A stretch of DNA of 64,000 nucleotides, taken from CAZXDL01 sp964639505. GTDB taxonomy: Bacteria; Patescibacteriota; Saccharimonadia; Saccharimonadales; UBA4665. The stretch lies in contig CAZXDL010000001.1 of NCBI GenBank assembly GCA_964639505.1, forward strand, positions 1-64,000. Reading direction: 5' to 3'. Positions 9,603-18,680 of this stretch are shown piece by piece. Each line of letters starts with the position of its first letter. Position 1 is the first letter of the stretch. The notes under the pieces are model-generated. The model had not been told where the DNA came from, searched no databases, and was given only the letters and a program-made list of their open reading frames with translations. The position numbers and the translations under genes were made by a program.

Positions 9603-10385
9603 ATGCCGAAAACAACGAAGCAGTCAAAGCGCAAAGCTGACCAGTATAATGATCCAACTCATAATTACTTACATTACTGGGACGGCCGCGAGTACGAGCA
9701 CGCCGCCGAGGAAGCAGCCATATCTAAACTCCTCAAAGGCAAGCATTTCAAAAACGCTGTTGATGTTGGCGGGGGTTATGGCCGACTATGCGTCCAGCTT
9801 GAGGCTTATGCCGACAAGGTAACACTGGCCGAGCCCAGTCAGCAGCAGCTCGACATTGCCGCCAAGTTTCTAAAAGACCATCCTGAAATTGACCGTAAAT
9901 TAACTCAAGCTGATGATCTACCATTCGAATCAGGCACAATTGACTTGTTAACTATGATCCGAGTGATGCATCACTTGCCTGATCCTAGCCGTGAATTTGC
10001 AGAGATTTCGAGGGTGCTAGACAAAGATGGATACGCCATAATCGAAGTGGCCAATTATCTCCACATGGTAAATCGTTTACGTCATATAGCTAAACGTAAA
10101 CGAATGCCGATTAAACCTGTTGATATCCGTTCTGAGGCTAATAAGCGAGACGATGAAATACCTTTTGTAAATCACAATCCAGCGACAGTAATACGGCAGC
10201 TATCTGACGCCGGCCTTCGGGTCGAGTCGACTTTGTCGGTTTCAAATCTTCGAAGTGTACGACTTAAGAGAATTCTGCCCAGAGAAGTAATGTTAGGCGC
10301 CGAGCGTGCTCTACAACGTCCGTTGGCAACTGTTTATTTCGGCCCGAGTATTTGGTTTTTGGTACGCAAAACCCCTTCAGCTTGA
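9603..10385 (+). CDS. Class I SAM-dependent methyltransferase
   Basis: 260-residue protein with a Rossmann-type methyltransferase fold: motif I VDVGGGYGR (about 52-60), an acidic residue after strand 2 (LAEPS) and the post-motif MIRVMHHLPDP typical of the Methyltransf_11 group. The first 25 residues are basic. The substrate cannot be told; small molecules, lipids or quinone-like compounds are all possible. A TAAAAT -10-like box ends nine bases before ATG, with AGGA in between. It ends in TGA five bases before recG, so the two are probably co-transcribed. Confidence 0.8.
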   Translation: MPKTTKQSKRKADQYNDPTHNYLHYWDGREYEHAAEEAAISKLLKGKHFKNAVDVGGGYGRLCVQLEAYADKVTLAEPSQQQLDIAAKFLKDHPEIDRKLTQADDLPFESGTIDLLTMIRVMHHLPDPSREFAEISRVLDKDGYAIIEVANYLHMVNRLRHIAKRKRMPIKPVDIRSEANKRDDEIPFVNHNPATVIRQLSDAGLRVESTLSVSNLRSVRLKRILPREVMLGAERALQRPLATVYFGPSIWFLVRKTPSA

Positions 10386-10389
10386 GGTT

Positions 10390-12426
10390 ATGAATCTCGA
10401 TAGCCCGCTGACAGAACTTAAAGGTGTCGGTGATGCGCAAGCTAAAAGATTTGCTTTGATTGGAGTAAAAAATGTCGGCGAACTACTTCACTTTTATCCG
10501 CGCCGATACGAGGACTACTCACAAAAAACCCCGATTGATAAGCTGATTCCAGGTAAAGTAACAGTTGAAGCAGAAATAAAACAGGCGGCTGGCAGGTATG
10601 TTCGGCGTGGGATGCACATAACCGAGGCTATAGCCAGTGATCAAACTGGCAGCGTACGGCTTGTATGGTTTAATCAGCCTTACCGCGCGGCCGCATTAAA
10701 GACCGGACAGTCATATTTCATATCGGGGCAGTATGAATTAAGGCGCCAACGTTTCACAATATTAAATCCTACTGTCGAAATGGCCAGTGACTTCCCAGTA
10801 AATACTGCAAGCATATTGGCTGTATATCGAGAGACAAAGGGTCTAACGTCGCGACATATTCGTTTAGCTATTAAAGAAGCGCTGAGCCTGATTCCGCCCA
10901 TCAAAGAAACACTACCGAAGTGGATTTTAAACGAAGATAAATTAAATTCGCGCGATGATGCAATTAGAGCAATTCATATTCCCAAATCGAACGAACATCT
11001 CGAGCAGGCTCGCCGACGTCTTGGCTTTGAGGAAGTCTTCGAGCTTAGCCTGGCCAGTCTACTTAATAAACGAGAAAATCAGTCCGAACATGCCATCAAA
11101 GTTCAATTTAACGAAAAGCTGGCTCGAGATTTTGTTAAGCACCTGCCCTTTAAACTAACTGGTGCTCAACGTAAAACCATTTGGCAAATATGTTTAGATT
11201 TGCAGAAGGATCAACCGATGAATCGTATGGTCGAAGGGGATGTTGGTTCAGGAAAGACCGCTGTAGCGACAATGGCCTCGCTCATGGTATTGGCTGAGGG
11301 TTTCCAGGTCGCATTGATGGCGCCGACTGAACTATTAGCGAGACAGCATGCAGAAACCATTCACAAACTACTCGATCCACTTGGTAGGTCAAGCAGCGTA
11401 CTTTTATTAGTAGGAAGCCAGTCGCCCTCGCAAAAAATCAAAGCCAAAAAAGCCATTAGCGACGGCAAAGCTGAGTTTATCATCGGCACCCAAGCCTTAA
11501 TTCAGGAAAACGTCGATATGAAAAAACTTGCTTTGATTATAATCGATGAGCAGCACCGTTTTGGCGTCGACCAGCGTAAAACCCTGATGTCTAAAGCCGG
11601 TCACATGCCGCATGTACTGAGTTTAACCGCTACACCGATCCCGCGTACTCTCGCTCTAACACTCTATGGCGAATTAGATATTTCGATTTTAGATGAAAAG
11701 CCCGTTGGAAGATTGCCTGTTGCAACAGAAATTGTTTCGCCTAATTCTAAAGCTCAACTTTATAAGGATATCGACAAACAGATAAAATCGGGCAAGCAGG
11801 TTTTTGTGGTCTGCCCACTTATTAACGATTCGGATATGCTTGATGCCAATTCAGTCGAAAAGGTGTTCAAACAACTCAATGAAGTTGAATTCAAGCATCG
11901 CAGACTAGGAATGCTTCACGGAAAACTTAAACCAGAAGCCAAGCAAGCTGTAATGCAGGATTTTGTCGATCATAAGTTGGATATTTTGGTTTCCACAACA
12001 GTTATTGAGGTAGGGGTTGATGTCCCTAACGCCACAGTCATGGTTATTGAAAGTCCCGAACGTTTTGGCCTTGCGCAACTGCACCAGCTCAGGGGCAGGG
12101 TTGGTCGTGATAAAGAGCAGGGTTATTGCTATTTGCTGATGAACGACTCAAAATCACCCAGTCCGCGAATCCGAGCGCTTGCTAGATCAAATGACGGCTT
12201 TAAACTTGCTGAAATGGATCTTGAATTGCGTGGTCCAGGTGCGATTTATGGGACTAGTCAGCACGGTGCTCTCGATTTGAGGATCGCTAAACTTACTGAC
12301 GCTAAACTCATTGCTTCCGCTAGGCTGGGCGCACAAAAATTCATAGCAAAAAACGAGAAGCTACAGAACTACGACGACCTCAACAACAGAGTCAGTCACT
12401 TAAGGACTGTTACCAACCTAAATTAA
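10390..12426 (+). CDS. recG: ATP-dependent DNA helicase RecG
   Basis: Superfamily 2 helicase that remodels stalled forks and Holliday junctions. The 678-residue protein has an N-terminal wedge/OB-fold part (about 1-200) opening with LTELKGVGDAQAKRF, a DEAD-type motor with Walker A GDVGSGKTA and motif II DEQHRFG, and a second RecA fold ending in the RecG motif QLRGRVGR. The frame is open further upstream, but ATG at 10390 gives the canonical start and has GAGG close by. It follows the methyltransferase gene with a four-base gap. Confidence 0.96.
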   Translation: MNLDSPLTELKGVGDAQAKRFALIGVKNVGELLHFYPRRYEDYSQKTPIDKLIPGKVTVEAEIKQAAGRYVRRGMHITEAIASDQTGSVRLVWFNQPYRAAALKTGQSYFISGQYELRRQRFTILNPTVEMASDFPVNTASILAVYRETKGLTSRHIRLAIKEALSLIPPIKETLPKWILNEDKLNSRDDAIRAIHIPKSNEHLEQARRRLGFEEVFELSLASLLNKRENQSEHAIKVQFNEKLARDFVKHLPFKLTGAQRKTIWQICLDLQKDQPMNRMVEGDVGSGKTAVATMASLMVLAEGFQVALMAPTELLARQHAETIHKLLDPLGRSSSVLLLVGSQSPSQKIKAKKAISDGKAEFIIGTQALIQENVDMKKLALIIIDEQHRFGVDQRKTLMSKAGHMPHVLSLTATPIPRTLALTLYGELDISILDEKPVGRLPVATEIVSPNSKAQLYKDIDKQIKSGKQVFVVCPLINDSDMLDANSVEKVFKQLNEVEFKHRRLGMLHGKLKPEAKQAVMQDFVDHKLDILVSTTVIEVGVDVPNATVMVIESPERFGLAQLHQLRGRVGRDKEQGYCYLLMNDSKSPSPRIRALARSNDGFKLAEMDLELRGPGAIYGTSQHGALDLRIAKLTDAKLIASARLGAQKFIAKNEKLQNYDDLNNRVSHLRTVTNLN

Positions 12427-12476
12427 ATCCATGTGCATCTGATAACAATAGCTTGGTATACTTCATGCCTAGAAGT

Positions 12477-13010
12477 ATGAGAATAATTGCAGGTAGACTT
12501 GGTGGTCGGAATTTTGATGGTCCACGCGGCCATCGTACTCATCCGATGAGCGAGAAAGCTCGCGGAGCGATATTTAATGCGCTTGGCGATATAAATGGGC
12601 TTAGTGTGCTTGATGCTTTTGCCGGCAGTGGCGCACTAGCCTTCGAGGCGGTCAGTCGAGGAGCAAATGAAGTTATAGCCGTAGAGATTGATAAAAAAGC
12701 ACACTCAATAATTAAACAAAGCGCTGAGGAACTTGGGATTAGCAATAAAGTAGTGATAGTTCGTGCCAACGTTTCGGCTTGGTCAAACCGGCACAAAAGT
12801 GCAAAGTTTGATATCGTACTATGCGACCCCCCTTACGATGATATTCAGTATAAGATCATTCGGAAGCTTGCAGATCATCTCACTGCAAAGGGTATTTTTG
12901 TATTATCGTTGCCCGGGACTCACGAAAAACTGACTTTAGATGGTCTAAATATTATCCAAAGCAAAAACTATGGCGATGCCCAGCTGGTCTTTTACCGGCG
13001 AATTTCGTAA
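12477..13010 (+). CDS. rsmD: 16S rRNA (guanine(966)-N(2))-methyltransferase RsmD
   Basis: Methylates the exocyclic N2 of G966 in 16S rRNA using SAM. The 177-residue protein begins MRIIAGRLGGRNF, the family hallmark, followed by motif I LDAFAGSGALAFEA and the catalytic CDPPYDD motif. TATACT at 12457-12462 is a likely -10 box. An in-frame ATG at 12465 lies only two bases after it, so ATG at 12477 is preferred. tRNA-Leu follows 18 bases downstream. Confidence 0.93.
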   Translation: MRIIAGRLGGRNFDGPRGHRTHPMSEKARGAIFNALGDINGLSVLDAFAGSGALAFEAVSRGANEVIAVEIDKKAHSIIKQSAEELGISNKVVIVRANVSAWSNRHKSAKFDIVLCDPPYDDIQYKIIRKLADHLTAKGIFVLSLPGTHEKLTLDGLNIIQSKNYGDAQLVFYRRIS

Positions 13011-13028
13011 AATACATTAGTCATTCGC

Positions 13029-13112
13029 GCGGATGTGGTGGAATGGTAGACACGCTAGTTTTAGGAACTAGTGCCGCAAGGCGTGGAGGTTCAAGTCCTC
13101 TCATCCGCACCA
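13029..13112 (+). tRNA. tRNA-Leu (anticodon UAG)
   Basis: The acceptor arms GCGGATG (13029-13035) and CATCCGC (13102-13108) pair perfectly, with discriminator A and an encoded CCA (13110-13112). The anticodon stem CTAGT/ACTAG encloses the loop TTTAGGA, giving anticodon TAG, which reads CUN leucine codons. A long variable arm (TGCCGCAAGGCG) marks it as a class II tRNA, as expected for leucine. It sits directly upstream of the cohesin/dockerin cluster. Confidence 0.97.
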
Positions 13113-13148
13113 TTATTTTAAAGGGTGTGGCCTAAAAAGGTAGCTCTC

Positions 13149-13188
13149 TTGACAACACTTGTATTTGGCAATAGACTTATGCTTAAGA
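13149..13188 (+). promoter_or_regulatory. Promoter of the cohesin/dockerin cluster with a TTATGCTTAAGA element
   Basis: TTGACA (13149-13154), 17 bases, TAGACT (13172-13177) is a near-consensus promoter. It is followed by TTATGCTTAAGA (13177-13188). The promoter at 18604 has TTATGTTTAAGA at exactly the same place relative to its -35 box, which suggests a common regulator or shared ancestry. The leader to the ATG at 13238 is about 55 bases and has no clear ribosome binding site. Confidence 0.75.
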
Positions 13189-13237
13189 CAACTGAGATTA
13201 GTCGTGTGCCAGAAAATATAAAATCAATAAGTTAAAA

Positions 13238-15904
13238 ATGATTAAACGCATTTCTGCAAAAATCAAAAAAAGGAGCTTACATAAGAGAGTCATTTTAGCT
13301 TTACTTTTAGTTTTATTCGCAGGGATTGGCAGCTATTTTATACTCAATAGTTCTGCTAGCAGTTCTGTGCCGACTCTAGCAAACGTATTTGTATCTCCAA
13401 ATGGAAGTGATGCGGGATCAAACTGTAAATTGTTTACAACTGCTGTCGGCAATCCTGACACATCAACGGGTGCTACACTTTGCAAAAGTTTTGAGAAAGC
13501 AGTTAGCCTTGTTCAGGCTGGTGGCACCGTACTCGTAAAATCCGGCACTTATGGGGACCAGACTATTACTTCCGATAAAGGAAGTACGACTTACGTTGTT
13601 GCTGAAGATGGGACAACTATTGGAGGATTTAAGCCTGATAGTAGCTGGGTGGAATACCAAAATTTTACAGCGGCCAACTTAGATATGGAGAACATTTCTC
13701 CAACAAATGTTACTTTGCGAAATGTCAATATTGCTGCGCAAGGCCACGTTACTTTTGATGGCCCAGACAATTTTACGTGGATAGGAGGCACTGTAGGTCC
13801 GTATCAAATAGACGATGGAGATTGGCCTGGTCGATTCCAAATTCAAGGTATACCTGACACAACTAACAATCTAGTGCTCGATGGTTTAATCGTTCAGCCA
13901 GTTACAAGGACACAGGCATGTATTAACGATAGTACAAATTGCCATACTGAAGTTGTCCGATTCAACGAAGGAGTTACATCCGCAATACTTCGAAATATGA
14001 CTTTTCAAAATGGATCTGGTATAAATTCAGCCACAATTTTTACCGGAAGTACTTCTTCAGGGTCAGTCGCAAACCTTACCCTAGAAAATAATTTCTTTGG
14101 AAGTAACGGAGGACAGCCAATAGTAGATGAGAATCCATCGGGAGCTTGTGGAAACTGGACATTTCGTAATAATACAATGGCAACGACTGGCGCGGCATTT
14201 GTAGAAAATGATTGTTCTAGCGCTACCAACGTAAAAATCATTGGAAATATAGGCCAAGTTCCAATTTGTCGTACAGGTGTAACATATTCAAATAATGTCT
14301 GGTTTAACGGCACATGTGGAAGCACTGATATAAATGCAGGTAGTGGACTTTCTAGTCTTGGTCTTGGTGGATCAGATGGTTTTCATTTGACTGCTACGTC
14401 GCCTGCAAAAGATCATGGAGATCCAACAAGCTTTCCAGCCTTAGATCACGACGGCGGAGCAAGACCCTTCGGTTCTGCGCCGGATGCAGGAGCACATGAG
14501 TATGGGTCGTCCCCACCATCTTCTGGCGGAAATGGTATAAGTGCGAATGTATTCGTTGCCACCAACGGCAACGATAGCGGAACCAACTGTAGAAGAATAA
14601 GCCCTGCTACGACAACAAGTCCAGACACAACTGGTGCTACCCTCTGTAAAACTTTTGGAGCAGCTTGGAACAAAGCTTCAGCTGGAGATACCATTTATGT
14701 TAAAGCGGGTACTTATCCAGCTCAGATAGTTTCTGGAGACAAAACAGCAGAAACTAGAATAGTTGGTGAAAATGGGACAAAAGTTGCTGGTGACGCAATA
14801 TGCAAGGATGGATATGGATCTGATGGGGCTTTTTGTGCTAATGCTCAAAATATGACTTTAGAAAATATGACATTAGATGCCGGGACAAACGCCGGTGTAT
14901 CATCGGGCTCACAAATCAACGCCACCAATGTAAAGTACAAAAATGTAAATTTATACGGAGATTTCGTAAATATCACTATTAATTCATCTAATTTTACTTG
15001 GCAGGGTGGCTCACATGGTCAGGATGGAATTGATGGTGGTAAACGACGATGCGATCAGCCACTCGGCGAGCCAGTATGGGTTTGGGCAAGCAATGTCACG
15101 ATAGACGGAGTACGATTTAACCCAAAAAAAATTCAAGCCGGTGTTGCAGGATCGTCCTGTGGTTCAGACAATACACCTCATATCGAAATCATTCGGCTTG
15201 AGAGCGGAGCATCTAACTTCACTGTTAAAAACTCTTGGTTTGTTGCTGGCTCTGACGCTGGCTCAGGACACATATTTACATCAACGGCGGCGCCAGGACT
15301 TAAATTGATAAATAACTATTTTGAGCCTGTCAATGGCACATACACAATTCAAGCAGGGTCGAGTGCTTGCGATTGGACATTCTTGTATAACACCTTTACC
15401 CAGGGCAGTAATCTCGGCTGTACTTCGTCCTCGACTTGGGTAGGTAACCTTGGCGTTTCACAAGGCTGTTCCGGAAGTGTACATATGAAAAACGTTTGGC
15501 AAGGAACGAATAATGGCACTGCATGTAATGGGGCTGACAAGACTTTTAGTAACTTAGGCATTTTGTCAGGCGGGCATTTAGCTTCGACATCACCTGCAAT
15601 TGATGCCGCCGAAACAGACACTGCATCAGATTATTGCACAGGCAATTTAGTTGGATCGACAGATTATGATGGAAATGTGCGCCCTCAGGGAGCCGCCTGT
15701 GACGCTGGTGCAGATGAATTTGCTTCAGGGGGTACCACATCGCCTAAACCAGGTGACGTTAATAACGATGGACTTGTCAACATCATTGATCTGTCGACAC
15801 TCCTTTCTAAATGGAACACTAACTATCCGCAAGCAGACTTTAATGGCGATAATATTGTAAACATATTTGACCTTTCAATTCTTTTAAGTAATTATGGAAA
15901 ATGA
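13238..15904 (+). CDS. Exported dockerin protein with two beta-helix (pectate-lyase-like) domains
   Basis: 888 residues. A basic N-terminus and one hydrophobic segment end in LNSSASSS, a signal or membrane-anchor region. Two homologous halves follow (about 45-420 and 435-825). Each opens with FVxxNGxD and TGATLCK, then GDTIYVKAGTY-type sequence and short Asn-rich repeats typical of right-handed parallel beta-helices. Each closes with a DAGA(H/D)E motif. The C-terminus (about 838-887) is a type I dockerin with two calcium-loop repeats, GDVNNDGLVN and ADFNGDNIVN, each followed by DLS-type helices. The beta-helices suggest polysaccharide binding or cleavage; I see no motif that proves lyase activity. 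The gene is first in the cluster behind a strong promoter and looks A+T-richer than its neighbours. Confidence 0.85.
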   Translation: MIKRISAKIKKRSLHKRVILALLLVLFAGIGSYFILNSSASSSVPTLANVFVSPNGSDAGSNCKLFTTAVGNPDTSTGATLCKSFEKAVSLVQAGGTVLVKSGTYGDQTITSDKGSTTYVVAEDGTTIGGFKPDSSWVEYQNFTAANLDMENISPTNVTLRNVNIAAQGHVTFDGPDNFTWIGGTVGPYQIDDGDWPGRFQIQGIPDTTNNLVLDGLIVQPVTRTQACINDSTNCHTEVVRFNEGVTSAILRNMTFQNGSGINSATIFTGSTSSGSVANLTLENNFFGSNGGQPIVDENPSGACGNWTFRNNTMATTGAAFVENDCSSATNVKIIGNIGQVPICRTGVTYSNNVWFNGTCGSTDINAGSGLSSLGLGGSDGFHLTATSPAKDHGDPTSFPALDHDGGARPFGSAPDAGAHEYGSSPPSSGGNGISANVFVATNGNDSGTNCRRISPATTTSPDTTGATLCKTFGAAWNKASAGDTIYVKAGTYPAQIVSGDKTAETRIVGENGTKVAGDAICKDGYGSDGAFCANAQNMTLENMTLDAGTNAGVSSGSQINATNVKYKNVNLYGDFVNITINSSNFTWQGGSHGQDGIDGGKRRCDQPLGEPVWVWASNVTIDGVRFNPKKIQAGVAGSSCGSDNTPHIEIIRLESGASNFTVKNSWFVAGSDAGSGHIFTSTAAPGLKLINNYFEPVNGTYTIQAGSSACDWTFLYNTFTQGSNLGCTSSSTWVGNLGVSQGCSGSVHMKNVWQGTNNGTACNGADKTFSNLGILSGGHLASTSPAIDAAETDTASDYCTGNLVGSTDYDGNVRPQGAACDAGADEFASGGTTSPKPGDVNNDGLVNIIDLSTLLSKWNTNYPQADFNGDNIVNIFDLSILLSNYGK

Positions 15905-15914
15905 GTAAACACTT

Positions 15915-17528
15915 ATGATTAAGCGAACTGCCGCCAAAATTAAAAAAAATCGATTCTTTGACGGAGTCAATCTAAGTATATTTGCCGTTATTTTCGTAGT
16001 TATCGGCGGATATATCATACTTAAAAGCTTTGCGGCAACTCCGCCTGCTATATATTTAACTCCTGCAACGAGCACCATAAATACAAGTACAGATTTCACT
16101 GTACAGATTATGGAAGACAGCGGGACAGCAACTGTAAATGCTGTTCAGGCAAATCTGACATACCCGTCTAATCTTCTCGATGCGGTTTCGATTGATACAA
16201 CCGGCTCTTCCTTCACTACAGTAGCTGAGTCATCAGCTTCAAACGGCAATATAAAGTTTGGCGCTGGTACAGCAACTGGTTCGGCAGGAGTTAGCGGCCA
16301 GCATCTTGTTGCCACGATTCACTTTAAGTCTAAAACGACTGCCGGCGCAGCGTCTGTGACATTTGTGAATGGCACTGCGCTTGTGGATGCAGGTAGCAAC
16401 AATGAAATATTAGGCGGAGTAGACAATAATCCAGATGGCACGTACACCATTAATGCTTCCACCCCACCTGCAGCAAATGGTCATATATATCTGACACCAG
16501 CTTCAGCAACGGTTGCTACAAATACAGGATTCTCGGTACAGGTACGAGAAAACAGTGGCACAACCTCAGTCAACGCTGTCCAAGCAAATCTGACCTATCC
16601 TGCCAGCTCACTTGATGTCACAGGCATCAGTACATCCTCAGGAGCTTTTAGTCTCGTGGCCGAATCGACGGCCCTCAACGGTAACATTAAGATTGGTCTC
16701 GGGGTCGGGGCAGGTACGCCAGCTAAAACCGGTGATCAGCTGGTAGCGACAATTCAGTTCAAATCCAAAACTGCTACCGGCGTAGCAAATGTTGGTTTCG
16801 CAACCGGCACGGCAATTATAAATTCTGCAACAAATAACGACATTTTGGGCGCGCTTACAAACTCTACTGGCGGAAGCTATACCATAAACGCCGCCTCTTC
16901 TCCTCCTGCTACTGGAGGTGGCAGTGGCCAGACAAACAATTCCTCTTCCACAAAAACCGGCAGTAGCACGACAAATAAAGGCACGGGGTCAGCTTCTTCA
17001 AACATATCCACCAACAATACTAGCTCTACAGGCACTACAGACTCATCGCAATTGAGCGAAAGTAGTTCTGAAACCTTTAATACTGAAGATAACACCGCAG
17101 TTGAGCCTAGCTACACAGTGACGATTAAAGTTGTCGACAGTAAGGGAAATGGCGTAAGCGGCAAGTCAGTGACATTGAACGGTTCCACCAAAAAAACCGA
17201 TAAAAATGGACTCGTTACATTTAATGATGTGCTGGCTGGTCGTCAGCAAGTTAAAATTAGCGGCACCTCAAAACCATTTACGATTGACGTAACGGCTTCC
17301 GAGGCTGGCGTCGATGGCGCTGCAGTTCAAGAATTTACACTTAAGCTTAGTGCTGGCTCATCGGTCTGGAAATATGTCGCCGGCGCCTTGATCGGACTAG
17401 CAGTGATATCGGCTATTGTAATTCTGACTAGTCGACGACCTCGCGGGCCAACAGGCACGATTACCCCACAAGCGGTAGACCCCACGATGGAACAACAAGC
17501 CGTCATTATGCCAAATAAAGACAGCTAA
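15915..17528 (+). CDS. Membrane-anchored scaffold with two cohesin domains
   Basis: 537 residues. A basic N-terminus and hydrophobic segment end in ILKSFAATPP. Two cohesin-like domains (about 44-178 and 190-325) share VNAVQANLTYP, a glycine-rich strand and LVATI(H/Q)FKSK, the pattern of dockerin-binding cohesins. A Ser/Thr-rich linker (about 330-395) leads to a CnaB/carboxypeptidase-regulatory-like beta domain (about 396-470). A C-terminal membrane segment (about 486-510) is followed by an Arg-rich cytoplasmic end. This is the layout of a cell-surface anchoring scaffoldin that would present two docking sites. It starts ten bases after the preceding dockerin gene. The binding partners are inferred from the dockerins encoded beside it. 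Confidence 0.85.
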   Translation: MIKRTAAKIKKNRFFDGVNLSIFAVIFVVIGGYIILKSFAATPPAIYLTPATSTINTSTDFTVQIMEDSGTATVNAVQANLTYPSNLLDAVSIDTTGSSFTTVAESSASNGNIKFGAGTATGSAGVSGQHLVATIHFKSKTTAGAASVTFVNGTALVDAGSNNEILGGVDNNPDGTYTINASTPPAANGHIYLTPASATVATNTGFSVQVRENSGTTSVNAVQANLTYPASSLDVTGISTSSGAFSLVAESTALNGNIKIGLGVGAGTPAKTGDQLVATIQFKSKTATGVANVGFATGTAIINSATNNDILGALTNSTGGSYTINAASSPPATGGGSGQTNNSSSTKTGSSTTNKGTGSASSNISTNNTSSTGTTDSSQLSESSSETFNTEDNTAVEPSYTVTIKVVDSKGNGVSGKSVTLNGSTKKTDKNGLVTFNDVLAGRQQVKISGTSKPFTIDVTASEAGVDGAAVQEFTLKLSAGSSVWKYVAGALIGLAVISAIVILTSRRPRGPTGTITPQAVDPTMEQQAVIMPNKDS

Positions 17529-17535
17529 CTCTCAC

Positions 17536-17553
17536 GCTTGGCAAATACCAAGC
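17536..17553 (+). promoter_or_regulatory. Intercistronic hairpin before the GH16 gene
   Basis: GCTTGG, CAAATA, CCAAGC forms a perfect six-base stem with a six-base loop in the 33-bp space between the scaffold and GH16 genes. No T-run follows, so it is not a terminator. It could affect mRNA stability or translation. It also covers the alternative TTG start at 17538, which makes that start unlikely. Confidence 0.5.
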
Positions 17554-17561
17554 TTAAAAAA

Positions 17562-18575
17562 ATGAAAAATGCTAAGAGACAATCAAGCAAAACTAGTCTA
17601 TTAACGCTTATACCCTTTACGGCCATATTTATTGGATTAGGAATATACTTACTGGTTAACAGCTTTGCTGCTGCCACTGCGCCGGGGGACGCTAACGGTG
17701 ATGGCACGGTTAATGTCCAAGATTTATCAATCCTTTTAACTAACTGGAAAACAAATTACCCCGCGGCAGATTTCAACGGCGATCAAACAGTAAATGTTTT
17801 GGACCTTTCAATATTGCTTAGCAAGTGGGGAACGAACTCCTCCCAGAGCTATATATTTCAAGATGAATTTAACGGGGCAACGGGTTCTGCGCCGGACGCA
17901 TCAAAATGGACTTTGCGGGGAGAAATTTGCGATCCACCAGCCGACTACGCTTGTCCAAAAAATTCAAATGTCTTCCAAGATGGCGCCGGTAACCTAGTTT
18001 TAAGAACTAAACGCGAAAGTTCCAATTGGCTAACGGGTGGTCCGTATTCAGGTGCGTGGCTGAGTAGCTTCACATATGGTTCCGGCTGGCCAGCTTCAGG
18101 GGTTAAAGCAAGCCTACCGGTTCCTTATAAAATAGAAATGCGGGCCATAATGCCAAACACGGTAGGGGCATGGCCGTCGATCTGGACTATCAATGTAGAC
18201 CGTCCGACAACTCAGAATATTTATGAGCTCGATGTGGCCGAAGAGCGCATGACCACCCCTACTAGTGCGGGCTGTCACCAACATACATGGCTTGGCGGGG
18301 CCGATAAAGGGGCGTGGGACGGAGGAGTTAATGTGAGCGATATGGGCCTAAACTGGCATGTTTATAGTGCTAATGTATATACCGATCGCGTGGAGTACAA
18401 AGTTGACACACAAGCCTGTGGCACTGCTTATGGCGTATCAGGTAAGCAAGGCATAATATTAAATAATCTTATTGCAAAGCCTGGAAGCTGGGGATCGGCA
18501 GGCGGACAACCATCAACTGGTGACCCCGGCCCTTGGGATTTCAAAATCGATTACATTCGCGTTAGCGCGCTTTAA
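17562..18575 (+). CDS. Exported GH16-like glycoside hydrolase with N-terminal dockerin
   Basis: 337 residues from ATG 17562; an in-frame TTG at 17538 would add eight. A hydrophobic segment ending LLVNSFAAAT is followed at once by a dockerin with two calcium loops (GDANGDGTVN and ADFNGDQTVN, about residues 40-90). The rest is a beta-jelly-roll hydrolase opening FQDEFNG. It carries ELDVAEE, which fits the GH16 catalytic signature ExDxxE with E222 (nucleophile), D224 and E227 (acid/base). GH16 enzymes cut beta-1,3 or mixed beta-1,3/1,4-glucans, agarose, carrageenan or xyloglucan; the substrate cannot be told. Having its dockerin next to the signal region rather than at the C-terminus is less common. 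It follows the two-cohesin scaffold gene, its likely docking partner. Confidence 0.85.
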   Translation: MKNAKRQSSKTSLLTLIPFTAIFIGLGIYLLVNSFAAATAPGDANGDGTVNVQDLSILLTNWKTNYPAADFNGDQTVNVLDLSILLSKWGTNSSQSYIFQDEFNGATGSAPDASKWTLRGEICDPPADYACPKNSNVFQDGAGNLVLRTKRESSNWLTGGPYSGAWLSSFTYGSGWPASGVKASLPVPYKIEMRAIMPNTVGAWPSIWTINVDRPTTQNIYELDVAEERMTTPTSAGCHQHTWLGGADKGAWDGGVNVSDMGLNWHVYSANVYTDRVEYKVDTQACGTAYGVSGKQGIILNNLIAKPGSWGSAGGQPSTGDPGPWDFKIDYIRVSAL

Positions 18576-18603
18576 CAAAGCTGTGCATAACTTAAAAAAA
18601 ATA

Positions 18604-18660
18604 TTGACAGTCTCTTAAACATGGAACATAGTTATGTTTAAGATTAAGTTTGAAGAGACT
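18604..18660 (+). promoter_or_regulatory. Second cluster promoter with nested inverted repeats
   Basis: TTGACA (18604-18609), 17 bases, CATAGT (18627-18632) forms a promoter whose -10 is imperfect. Two nested inverted repeats surround it: AGTCTCTT (18609-18616) with AAGAGACT (18653-18660), and TTAAACAT (18615-18622) with ATGTTTAA (18634-18641). Together they could fold into one long hairpin or be a two-site operator. TTATGTTTAAGA (18632-18643) matches the element placed identically in the promoter at 13149. Confidence 0.65.
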
Positions 18661-18680
18661 ATCTAGTCAATGGGTAAAAA

